Source: CAKUFA01 sp963656345
GTDB taxonomy: Bacteria > Bacillota > Clostridia > Christensenellales > Aristaeellaceae
Direction of reading: 5' to 3'
NCBI GenBank assembly: GCA_963656345.1
Contig: CAVKHY010000044.1
Location: forward strand, 1 to 18,689
DNA: 18,689 nt
Shown piece by piece: positions 1-6,313 of the stretch. Under the pieces are notes generated by a model that saw only the letters and a list, made by a program, of their open reading frames with translations, searched no databases and had not been told where the DNA came from. How positions within the stretch are numbered: position 1 is the first letter of the stretch; the number at the start of each line of letters is the position of its first letter. Both the position numbers and the translations under genes were made by a program.

Positions 1-54
1 TACCGGGCGGATTCGGGTCTTTCACCCTTTAGAAACGGGCGCCGCCGGGCGCAC
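1..54 (-). mobile_element. Group IIC intron, 5' end (partial, runs off the window)
   Basis: Read on the minus strand from 54 downwards, the sequence opens with GTGCGCCCGGC, fitting the group II 5' consensus GUGYG, and continues with a GGGTGAAAGACCCGAA block. This resembles the first ~50 nt of domain I of bacterial class C introns such as the Oceanobacillus iheyensis intron (recalled opening GUGUGCCCGGC, then GGGUGAGAGUCCCGAA). It begins two bases after the stem of a terminator hairpin (57-98), which is the known target-site preference of class C introns. Only the first 54 nt are present; the maturase/reverse-transcriptase gene and the catalytic domains lie outside. Confidence 0.78.
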
Positions 55-56
55 AT

Positions 57-98
57 AAAGAGGGATTCGACGCCCATGCAGGCAGTCAATCCCTCTTT
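57..98 (-). terminator. Terminator hairpin of the glycerate-kinase operon; intron target
   Basis: A perfect 11-bp stem (aaagagggatt / aatccctcttt) encloses 20 nt that can pair a few bases further (gac/gtc). It lies 21 nt beyond the glycerate kinase stop codon on the minus strand, and its 3' arm ends in TTT followed by AT. It is the natural end of the long minus-strand operon and the presumed recognition structure for the intron inserted at 54/55. The short U-run may have been split by the insertion. Confidence 0.75.
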
Positions 99-119
99 GA
101 TGCATCCATTGTGCCAAGA

Positions 120-1265
120 TTACCTGAGCTTCATACCGATCCGTACTGCCCGGAACAGCCGCAGCGCCGCATCCAGATAGAGCTTTTCGGCGTTGGTCAT
201 GGCCTCCTCCAAGGGCATAGGGCCGGACACGGTGGTCTGGATGGTGCTTTCACACAGGTCAAAAAGGCCTTCCGCCCCTTCCCCGATGCCGCCGGCAATG
301 CACAGCACAGGAATCCCCTGCTTGGCGCAGTGCCGTGCCACGCCCACCGGCACCTTGCCGAAGCGGACGCTTTGTCCGTCAATGCGGCCTTCCCCGGTCA
401 CCACCAGATCCACATCCGTCAGCTTCTGGTCAAAGTCCACCGTTTCCAGCACCGCATCAATGCCGCTCTTCAGGGTTGCGCCCAGCACACCGGCAAAAGC
501 TGCGCCCAATCCGCCTGCTGCCCCGGCGCCGGGAATGTGGTCAATATCCTTCCCAGTTACCTGCTGAATCACTCGGGCATAGTTGGCCATGCCTGCTTCC
601 AGCGCATCGCAGATGGCCGGCGTACCGCCCTTTTGCGGGCCGTAGGTGTAGGTTGCGCCGGTAGGCCCCAGCAGAGGATTGGTCACGTCGCACAGCACGG
701 TTATTTTGCATTCTTTCATTTCGGGCAGCAAATGCGTAAAGTCGGCATGCGCCACATGAGCCAGTCCGTCTCCCACGGGAGAGACCTGCTTGCCGCAATC
801 ATCGGTGAACACGACCCCCAAGGCGCTGAGCATGCCCATGCCGCCGTCGTTGGTAGCACTGCCGCCAATACCGATGAGGATTTTCCGTGCTCCCTGATGA
901 AGCGCATCCGCAATCATTTCCCCGGTGCCGTAGCTGGTAGTATAGCGGGGATCCCGCTGATTCTGGGGCACATAGGGCAGGCCGCTGGCCTGAGCCATTT
1001 CCATGACGGCTGTTGTGCCATCACTAAGCATGCCCCACTTGGCATCCACAGGCGTAAACAGCGGATCCGCCACCCGGGTGGTCATCCAGCGGCCGCCCAT
1101 GGCACGAAGGAGTGCTTCCACTGTGCCTTCTCCCCCATCCGCAATGGGTATGGAAACCGTTTCCGTTTCCTGGAAAATGGTTTCCGCTGCCTTTTCCAGC
1201 AGATTGCAAATTTCCACTGCCGAAAGAGAACCCTTGAAAGAGTCGGAGGCAAAGAGCATTTTCAT
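120..1265 (-). CDS. garK: Glycerate kinase (GarK/GlxK family)
   Basis: ATP-dependent phosphorylation of D-glycerate, which feeds tartronate-semialdehyde-derived carbon into glycolysis; family members of this type usually make 2-phosphoglycerate. The 381-residue length matches the family. Recognisable blocks are the N-terminal ASDSFKGSLSA (6-16), IADGGEGTVEAL (41-52), the glycine-rich IGIGGSATNDGGMGML (131-146), PGAGAAGGLGAA (245-256) and TGEGRIDGQS (290-299). The ATG at 1265 is chosen because the protein then begins with the canonical MKMLFASDSFKG; GAGGAG lies 12 nt upstream, a rather long spacing. In-frame sequence further upstream belongs to an inverted repeat and crosses the N gap, so it is not counted. 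It is the last gene of the operon, after the tartronate-semialdehyde-type reductase; continuity across the gap is assumed. Function is confident; the gene symbol is by family. Confidence 0.93.
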   Translation of the reverse strand: MKMLFASDSFKGSLSAVEICNLLEKAAETIFQETETVSIPIADGGEGTVEALLRAMGGRWMTTRVADPLFTPVDAKWGMLSDGTTAVMEMAQASGLPYVPQNQRDPRYTTSYGTGEMIADALHQGARKILIGIGGSATNDGGMGMLSALGVVFTDDCGKQVSPVGDGLAHVAHADFTHLLPEMKECKITVLCDVTNPLLGPTGATYTYGPQKGGTPAICDALEAGMANYARVIQQVTGKDIDHIPGAGAAGGLGAAFAGVLGATLKSGIDAVLETVDFDQKLTDVDLVVTGEGRIDGQSVRFGKVPVGVARHCAKQGIPVLCIAGGIGEGAEGLFDLCESTIQTTVSGPMPLEEAMTNAEKLYLDAALRLFRAVRIGMKLR

Positions 1266-1266
1266 C

Positions 1267-1350
1267 GGACAGACACACTCCTCATTCAAATGAAAGGCAG
1301 CAGACATTTCTGCCTGCTGCCTTTCATTTGAATGAGGAGTGTGTCTGTCC
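1267..1350. repeat. Perfect 37-bp inverted repeat abutting the assembly gap
   Basis: Arms 1267-1303 and 1314-1350 are exact reverse complements around the 10-nt loop acatttctgc. The inner part (aaaggcagcag / ctgctgccttt) looks like a natural hairpin. The outer 26 bp duplicate, in inverted orientation, the glycerate kinase leader including its GAGGAG ribosome binding site. The palindrome ends exactly where the Ns start, so the right arm may be a fold-back assembly artefact rather than genomic DNA. Confidence 0.9.
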
Positions 1351-1360
1351 NNNNNNNNNN
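1351..1360. other. Assembly gap (10 N)
   Basis: Ten Ns join two contigs inside the spacer between the reductase and glycerate kinase genes. True gap length and content are unknown, so a small gene, promoter or repeat could be missing here. Confidence 0.98.
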
Positions 1361-1560
1361 GACTTCGACAAAGTGGCAAAGCCACTTTGTCGAGTTTTGC
1401 ACGTCCTCACTGGTCGAACGACTTCGTCATTCTCCCGGCCGTTCGGTCGTGTAAGGAAGCAATCCTTCAGATTGCTACGAAAACCACCGCACATGTCGCT
1501 GGTTTTCGATTAAAAGTTGAAGGGCTTGCGAGCCCTCCAACGCCACCTGAGGTTTGTTGA
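1361..1560. other. Non-coding spacer packed with consecutive hairpins
   Basis: No credible gene is seen. At least five stem-loops follow one another: 1365-1393 (13-bp perfect stem, AAA loop), 1415-1445 (cgaacg/cgttcg, extendable by G-U pairs), 1458-1476 (agcaatc/gattgct), 1478-1508 (cgaaaacca/tggttttcg, 9 bp) and 1521-1536 (agggct, TGCG loop, agccct). None has a proper U-tract on either strand. It may be a structured RNA, a dispersed non-coding repeat (MITE- or REP-like) or the remains of one. The left edge is cut by the gap, so the element may be larger. On the minus strand it would lie in the operon mRNA between the reductase and glycerate kinase. Confidence 0.6.
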
Positions 1561-1567
1561 TGATCTG

Positions 1568-1595
1568 GGTCAGCAGACATTTCTGCCTGCTGACC
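1568..1595. repeat. Hairpin sharing its core with the garK leader hairpin
   Basis: A perfect 9-bp stem (ggtcagcag / ctgctgacc) surrounds the same 10-nt loop (acatttctgc) as the hairpin at 1296-1321. A 22-nt core (1571-1592) is identical to 1298-1319. The flanks differ by a paired insertion (one extra T on the left, one extra A on the right), so pairing is preserved. It lies 37 nt beyond the reductase stop codon on the minus strand, with no U-tract. It may be an mRNA-stabilising or processing hairpin, or a copy of a short dispersed palindrome. Confidence 0.7.
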
Positions 1596-1632
1596 TCATG
1601 ACATCGGCAGAGCATCTTGCCACTTTAGCGAA

Positions 1633-2517
1633 TTAGTGATGCAGGGTTTCGCCGGTCAGCTTCTGATAGTACTTCAGCAGGGCGCTGTGGTCGCAGGAGC
1701 CCAGGCCGTCCTTGTGCAGCACCTTCATCATTTCCAGTACAGACTGGGTCAGCGGAATGGGGGCATCCACCGTGCTGGCGGCATCCACCACGTTGTTCAG
1801 ATCCTTGATGTGCAGGTCGATACGGAAGCCGGGCTCGAAGTTCTGATCCATCATCATGGGAGCCTTGGCGTTCATCACGGTAGAACCTGCCAGGCCGCCG
1901 CGAATGGCCTCGAAGATCTTCTGGGGCTCCACGCCGCACATCTGACCCATCTGCAGAGCTTCTGCCAAAGCAGCAATGTTCACAGCCACGATGGTCTGGT
2001 TGCACAGCTTGGTCACGTTGCCTGCGCCTACATCACCGCACAGCACCACGGAAGAACCCATGCACTCCAGAACAGGCTTGAAGCGGTTGAACACTTCTTC
2101 CTTGCCGCCAACCATGAAGGACAGGGTGCCGTCAATGGCCTTGGGCTGACCGCCGGACACAGGAGCATCCAGCATGTCAATGCCGCGCTTGGCCAGTTCG
2201 GCAGCGATCTCACGGGAAGCCACAGGGTTCAGGGACGTGCAGTCGATGAAGGTAGCCGTCTTGGGCATGTAGTCAGCCAGCTTATCGTCCTCCAGCATGA
2301 CGGACTTGACGTGGGGGCTGTTGGGCAGCATGGTGATAACCAGGTCAACATCCTTTACCGTTTCTGCGGAAGAACCGCAGATATGCGCACCGGCAGCACG
2401 CATTTCCTCCACAGCGGCAGGATTGCGGTCATACACATACAGCTCGTGGCCGTTCTTCATCAGGTTCTTTGCCATGGGCTTACCCATGATGCCCAAGCCA
2501 ATGAATGAAATCTTCAT
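1633..2517 (-). CDS. garR: Tartronate semialdehyde reductase / 3-hydroxyisobutyrate dehydrogenase family
   Basis: NAD(P)H-dependent beta-hydroxyacid dehydrogenase. With glycerate kinase downstream, the likely reaction is tartronate semialdehyde to D-glycerate in the cytoplasm. The 294 residues match the family. Visible landmarks are the Rossmann motif GLGIMG (7-12) in the family signature FIGLGIMGKPMAKNL, the substrate-binding DAPVSGG (117-123), the catalytic lysine K170 in GNVTKLCNQ, and the conserved IKDL segment with K238. The ATG at 2517 is set by AAGGAGG nine nt upstream and by the Rossmann strand starting at residue 3; a longer in-frame extension is ignored. It lies 74 nt after the DapA-family gene in the same operon. 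The cofactor (NADH or NADPH) cannot be settled by eye, and 3-hydroxyisobutyrate activity cannot be excluded, but context favours the glycerate route. Confidence 0.9.
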   Translation of the reverse strand: MKISFIGLGIMGKPMAKNLMKNGHELYVYDRNPAAVEEMRAAGAHICGSSAETVKDVDLVITMLPNSPHVKSVMLEDDKLADYMPKTATFIDCTSLNPVASREIAAELAKRGIDMLDAPVSGGQPKAIDGTLSFMVGGKEEVFNRFKPVLECMGSSVVLCGDVGAGNVTKLCNQTIVAVNIAALAEALQMGQMCGVEPQKIFEAIRGGLAGSTVMNAKAPMMMDQNFEPGFRIDLHIKDLNNVVDAASTVDAPIPLTQSVLEMMKVLHKDGLGSCDHSALLKYYQKLTGETLHH

Positions 2518-2591
2518 ATCAATTTTCCTCCTTACGTACATCCACATCTATTTTCAGTCGGAGGGTCGATTCCTTCCGGCGGAAAACCATG

Positions 2592-3488
2592 TTACTTTAG
2601 CAGACCCATGTCTGTCAAGACAACCTTCAGTTTGGCGCGCTGCTCATCATTCAGGGGCTGAATGGGCTTCACGCAGTCTCCGCAGTCGTGGCCGATGAGC
2701 TTCAGCGCCTCCTTCAGCACCACCGGGAACGTGCCCATGTTGGTGGCAATGCGCAGGGCAGAGAAGCGGAACTGAGCATCCAGTGCACCGGCGGCATCCC
2801 CCGCCTTGAACTTCTCATAAATGTCCACGGCAATGCGGGGCGCCACGTTGGCACAGGAAGCAATGGCACCGGCAGCGCCGTAGCACAGGGCGGCGTAAAT
2901 CAGGGTATCGCGCCCCATCATCACATGGAAATTCTCCATGCCCCGGGTCAGGCGAAGATACTCCTCCGTGTTGGTCATGTCCCCGGTAGAGTCCTTGACG
3001 CCGATAATGTTATCGATCTGCGCCAGCTTGGCCACCGTGGCAGGCTCCACCGTCACGTTGGTTTTGGGCTTGTTGTTGTAGATGATAATGGGCAGGCTGG
3101 TTTCCGAGGCAATCTCCCGATAGTACTCGTACACCTCGTACTGGGTCTGGCTGACGAACATAGGCGTCAGCACGCTGAGGGCATCAATGCCCCCCACCTG
3201 CTCCACAGCCTTGGCAATCTTCGCTGCGCCTTTGGTGGTAATATCATTGGCGCCGGCGTAAATGTCCATACGGCCGTGCACCGCATCCTTGGTCACTTCC
3301 AGCACGTTCCGATAGAAGTCCAAGTCGTGGGCGTAAAACTCGCCCGTGGTGCCAAAGGGGAAAACGCCATGAATGCCGTTGTCCGCCAGGTAATCAATCA
3401 GCCCCCGGTAGGCCTTCTCGTCAAACTTGCCGTCCGCTGTGACAGGGGTCACAATCGGCACCACAATGCCATGAGGTTTGAATGTCAT
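2592..3488 (-). CDS. DapA/N-acetylneuraminate-lyase-family aldolase or dehydratase
   Basis: Class I (Schiff-base) TIM-barrel enzyme of the dihydrodipicolinate synthase superfamily, 298 residues, the usual length. Visible features are the N-terminal PIVTPVT (11-17), the GTTGE pyruvate-carboxylate-binding motif (46-50), the catalytic tyrosine Y137 in IIIYNN, and the Schiff-base lysine K165 in GVKDSTGD. The loop after the tyrosine reads NNKPKTN, whereas lysine-pathway DapA enzymes have P and R (YN.P.RT); the second lysine, K142, falls where that arginine would be. This argues against a biosynthetic DapA. In context it probably cleaves or dehydrates a 2-keto-3-deoxy sugar acid; a KDG-type split of 5-keto-4-deoxyglucarate would give pyruvate plus the tartronate semialdehyde needed by the next gene. 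The ATG at 3488 has AAAGGAG eight nt upstream. Family is certain, substrate is inferred. Confidence 0.88.
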   Translation of the reverse strand: MTFKPHGIVVPIVTPVTADGKFDEKAYRGLIDYLADNGIHGVFPFGTTGEFYAHDLDFYRNVLEVTKDAVHGRMDIYAGANDITTKGAAKIAKAVEQVGGIDALSVLTPMFVSQTQYEVYEYYREIASETSLPIIIYNNKPKTNVTVEPATVAKLAQIDNIIGVKDSTGDMTNTEEYLRLTRGMENFHVMMGRDTLIYAALCYGAAGAIASCANVAPRIAVDIYEKFKAGDAAGALDAQFRFSALRIATNMGTFPVVLKEALKLIGHDCGDCVKPIQPLNDEQRAKLKVVLTDMGLLK

Positions 3489-3523
3489 CAGAAACGCTCC
3501 TTTCCGCTCAGGGTGCTAAAAGC

Positions 3524-4528
3524 TTACTTTTGATGATAAGCAGCAGCCATCAAGCCCTTCATGTAGCCCGTGGTATAGGCAAAGGAGGTCTTTTCGCCGC
3601 CGGTCGCTTCATCGTAGCGCAGCACGTGATCCACATAGACGGTGCCGTCGTAGTTATTCTTCACCAGCACCTCCATGATCTTGTACATATCCATGTAGCC
3701 GTCTTCCAGCAGGGTCTCCTCGAAGTAAGGCAGCGTGCCGGATACATTGCGGAAGTGAACAATATGCACCCGCTTCTGCTGCACAAAGTCCGCCAAGTCT
3801 TCCAATACATTGCCGAACTGCTTGCCGCCTTCCAGCCAGCAGCCACAGCAGAACTTAATGCCCAGGTAATGCTCATCCGTACCCAGGCCCAGCTCCTGCT
3901 GAATTTCATCCGCACGGCGGAGGGCTTTGCGGTAGTCGTCCCCGCTGATGATGATGCTTGCGCAGCCTTCATAGAACCGGGCAGGCGGATCGCAGGGATG
4001 CAGCGCCAGCTTCATGCCCACTTCCTTGCAGGTCGGCAGCACGGCACGGAGGAAGTACTCGAAATTTCCCCACATGGTGTCGTAATCATATTCCTTGCCG
4101 AAGGCAGGCTTCCGGGCATAGATCTCATCCATGTCCACAATGCGGCCTACAGCGCCATGGGTATGTTCCCCAGCCTTCCACCAGGAGGTGGAAACACGCC
4201 CCGTGTCCCAGGTAGCGTAGCCCACATGCACCCCGGCACCGGCAATCCAGCGATTCAGGTCGTTGTACTTCTGAATCCATTCGTCCCGGTCTTCCAGGCC
4301 GAGCTGAATGGAAGGATGCTTGTAGATGTGGGAATTGCCCGCATCATCCACCGTCAGTCCTGCCTTGCGCACCCGCTCCAGAATCCGGTTCACGTCTTCA
4401 TAGTTGCTATGTTCATTTGAAAACATCACGAAGCAATGGGAAATATTCATCTGGCGAAGATACCGCAGGTAGTCGTCGGTTGCCTTGTCAGAATTGATCC
4501 CCATTTGCGGCTTCATCAAAGTTTCCAT
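3524..4528 (-). CDS. Mannonate-dehydratase-like (UxuA-type) TIM-barrel sugar-acid dehydratase
   Basis: 334 residues, somewhat shorter than classical UxuA (about 350-395). The family pattern is recognisable: LALHPCDPP (175-182; UxuA has HPDDPP), GIKFCCG (223-229; UxuA has FCTG), VHIVHFRNV (254-262) and YVDHVLR (298-304). In characterised UxuA the metal is held by His, Cys, His and Asp; the equivalents here would be H177, C227, H258 and D300. It therefore probably performs a metal-dependent dehydration of an aldonate or aldarate to a 2-keto-3-deoxy acid, the substrate of the DapA-family enzyme encoded 35 nt downstream. The D-to-C change in HPCDPP and the extra cysteines (C228, C230) suggest that it is not a canonical mannonate dehydratase. 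The ATG at 4528 has AAGGAGG seven nt upstream; a second ATG at codon 5 is less well spaced. Alternative: a sugar-phosphate or hydroxypyruvate isomerase-like barrel. Confidence 0.78.
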   Translation of the reverse strand: METLMKPQMGINSDKATDDYLRYLRQMNISHCFVMFSNEHSNYEDVNRILERVRKAGLTVDDAGNSHIYKHPSIQLGLEDRDEWIQKYNDLNRWIAGAGVHVGYATWDTGRVSTSWWKAGEHTHGAVGRIVDMDEIYARKPAFGKEYDYDTMWGNFEYFLRAVLPTCKEVGMKLALHPCDPPARFYEGCASIIISGDDYRKALRRADEIQQELGLGTDEHYLGIKFCCGCWLEGGKQFGNVLEDLADFVQQKRVHIVHFRNVSGTLPYFEETLLEDGYMDMYKIMEVLVKNNYDGTVYVDHVLRYDEATGGEKTSFAYTTGYMKGLMAAAYHQK

Positions 4529-4627
4529 GGTGCAGCCTCCTTATGATCCCAAATTTCACCCAAGCAAGGCAGAGCGAACTGCCTATTCACCGGTCTCAGC
4601 GTTCATGCGCGCCGGAAACCGTACAAT

Positions 4628-4661
4628 CTTTCCGGAGAGGGATCGCTCCCTCCCCGGAAAG
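4628..4661 (-). terminator. Long GC-rich hairpin behind the binding-protein gene
   Basis: A 15-bp stem with one G-U pair (minus strand ctttccggggaggga / tccctctccggaaag) and the tetraloop gcga, starting 8 nt beyond the stop codon of the solute-binding protein. No U-tract follows (attgtacgg), so full termination is doubtful. It is best read as a 3'-end stabiliser or partial attenuator that keeps binding-protein mRNA more abundant than the downstream catabolic genes. Confidence 0.7.
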
Positions 4662-4669
4662 GGAATGCA

Positions 4670-6220
4670 TTACTTTGCTTCCTTCCAGGCCTTTTCAGGC
4701 GTCCAGGATTCAGCGGTGGTCATCAGGATGCCGGTGTCATGCACGCCTTCCTGTGCAAAGCAGTAGGGCAGCTGATAGCCGGTGGCTACCACCAGGGCAT
4801 AGTCGTGGCTGAAGAGACGGGCTGCCTTCTTCAGCAGTTCCTTCTTTTCTTCCTGGGTCTTGGCAGCACGGGCGCCGAAGAGGGCTTCCTCATAGTCGGC
4901 AGGCTTTGCCATCATGTTCTTGTAGTTGACGCCCTCGGAAGAGTAGAGGCGGATGTAGTTAGCGGTGAAGTCCAGCTTGGAGGAACCGTTGTTGATCATG
5001 ATGCCCAGATCATAGGTGCCTTCAGCCTTCTGTGCGTTGAAGTCAGCATTGGTCAGGTTCTTGATTTCTGCATTGATGCCCACCATGGACAGGTAAGCCT
5101 GCAGAATCACGGCGCACTGGTTGTTGGCTTCGTTCTCGCCGTTGGTGGTAATCACGGTATCAAAGCCATTGGGATAGCCGGCTTCCGTCAGCAGCTCCTT
5201 AGACTTTTCGGGGTCATAGGGGTAGATTTCCAGGGTATCGTCGTAGCTGTAAGCACCGGGTACGGCGAAGACAGGGGTTGCGGCGCCCAGGCCGTTGTAG
5301 ATGCCTTCCGCCATGTCTTCCCAGTCCACGGCGTACATCACAGCCAAGCGAACGTTCAGGTCATAGAAGGGAGAAGCTTCGTCGCCGGAGCAGAACATCA
5401 TGTAGGTGATGCCGGCGGTGTCAGGAGCCTGACCGGCAACGTTCTCATACTTGTCCTTCAGCTGATCGATAGCGGCGGTGGTGGGGTTACGGAGCACGTC
5501 CAGCTCGCCGTTCAGGAAAGCGGAAACCTGGGTGGTAGCGTCGCTGATGAACAGCACCTTTACGCTGTCCAGATAGGGCTGGCCTTCAACCCAGTAGTTG
5601 TCGTTGCGAACATAGGTGATGTGGCTGTCCTGCACAAACTCGCTCTGCACGAAGGGGCCGGTGCCGACAGCGTTGATGGCTGCCCAGTCAGCGCCGTTGG
5701 CTTCGTAAGCGGCAGGGCAATAGATACGAACTTCACCAATGGTATCTGCCCAGGTGTTGGCCCAGCTGTCATACTTCACAACCACGGTGTAGTCGTCGGT
5801 GGCTTCATAGGATACAGGGCTTACCAGCTCGGAAGCCTTGCCGAATTCCACCATCTTGTCGAAGTTCCACACAACAGCAGCTGCATTGAAGTCGCTGCCG
5901 TCGCTGAACTTGATGCCCTGGCGCAGCTTAATGGTCAGGGTCAGGTTGTCGGCATCGGTGACGAACTCTTCTGCCAGCCAGCCGTAGGTGTCGCCGGTTT
6001 CCGGATCATGACGGCCCAGAGACTCAATGGCGGGAGCAGCGTTGTAACGGTCGGAGGTGGTGGTGGAATAGGGCAGGAAGAAGGTGTTGTGCTGATAGCC
6101 CAGCACCGTCAGGGTGCCGCCGTAGGTAGGCGTTGCGTCAGCTTCCTCCGCCAAGGCGGGAACCAGTGCGGTCAGCATCATCGCGGCCAGCACAAGCGCA
6201 AGCAGTCGCTTCATGGTCAT
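4670..6220 (-). CDS. ABC transporter solute-binding protein, family 5 (OppA/DppA type)
   Basis: Extracytoplasmic receptor delivering substrate to the OppBC permeases, 516 residues as expected for SBP family 5. The signal peptide spans about 1-24 (MKRLLALVLAAMMLTALVPALA, cleavage before EEADA). No cysteine follows the hydrophobic core, so a lipobox is absent, although Gram-positive binding proteins are normally lipoproteins. Family landmarks include YGGTLTV (33-39), the TLTIKLRQGIKFSDGSDFNAAAVVWNFD stretch (about 93-120), GTGPF and the later NVRLAVMYAVD segment. The ATG at 6220 has AAGGAGG eight nt upstream. It lies after the ATPase gene rather than first in the operon, with hairpins on both sides. 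Family-5 proteins bind peptides, nickel chelates, opines or oligosaccharides; the sugar-acid enzymes downstream suggest an acidic sugar or a conjugate of one. Confidence 0.92.
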   Translation of the reverse strand: MTMKRLLALVLAAMMLTALVPALAEEADATPTYGGTLTVLGYQHNTFFLPYSTTTSDRYNAAPAIESLGRHDPETGDTYGWLAEEFVTDADNLTLTIKLRQGIKFSDGSDFNAAAVVWNFDKMVEFGKASELVSPVSYEATDDYTVVVKYDSWANTWADTIGEVRIYCPAAYEANGADWAAINAVGTGPFVQSEFVQDSHITYVRNDNYWVEGQPYLDSVKVLFISDATTQVSAFLNGELDVLRNPTTAAIDQLKDKYENVAGQAPDTAGITYMMFCSGDEASPFYDLNVRLAVMYAVDWEDMAEGIYNGLGAATPVFAVPGAYSYDDTLEIYPYDPEKSKELLTEAGYPNGFDTVITTNGENEANNQCAVILQAYLSMVGINAEIKNLTNADFNAQKAEGTYDLGIMINNGSSKLDFTANYIRLYSSEGVNYKNMMAKPADYEEALFGARAAKTQEEKKELLKKAARLFSHDYALVVATGYQLPYCFAQEGVHDTGILMTTAESWTPEKAWKEAK

Positions 6221-6275
6221 GGATAAATCCTCCTTTTGTTTGTCCCCACGAATTCATGCATTCGCAGGTCTATCT

Positions 6276-6306
6276 GTTCCTGCATCCACATTCAGGTGCA
6301 GGGAAC
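6276..6306 (-). other. Intercistronic hairpin between ATPase and binding-protein genes
   Basis: Minus-strand gttccctgca pairs with tgcaggaac (9 bp, one bulged G) in the 93-nt spacer upstream of the binding-protein ribosome binding site. No U-tract. With the hairpin at 4628-4661 it brackets the binding-protein message, a common arrangement for segmental mRNA stabilisation. Confidence 0.5.
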
Positions 6307-6313
6307 AACCTTG

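Noticed and set aside
111..1331. A 406-codon plus-strand frame over the glycerate kinase gene
   Set aside because: Mirror frame; the minus-strand product has all glycerate kinase motifs at the correct length.
1266..1350. Riboswitch or T-box in the glycerate kinase leader
   Set aside because: No conserved T-box or riboswitch core is visible; the structure is a single palindrome next to an assembly gap.
1266..1385. Longer N-terminus for glycerate kinase reading through the gap
   Set aside because: It would translate the inverted repeat and unknown bases; the family N-terminus begins exactly at the ATG at 1265.
1328..1560. Short plus-strand frames across the N gap and hairpin region
   Set aside because: They translate through Ns and palindromes, lack ribosome binding sites and resemble no protein; the region is better explained as structured non-coding DNA.
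4739..6226. A 495-codon plus-strand frame antisense to the binding-protein gene
   Set aside because: Same mirror effect; the minus-strand protein has a signal peptide and clear family-5 motifs, the plus-strand one nothing recognisable.
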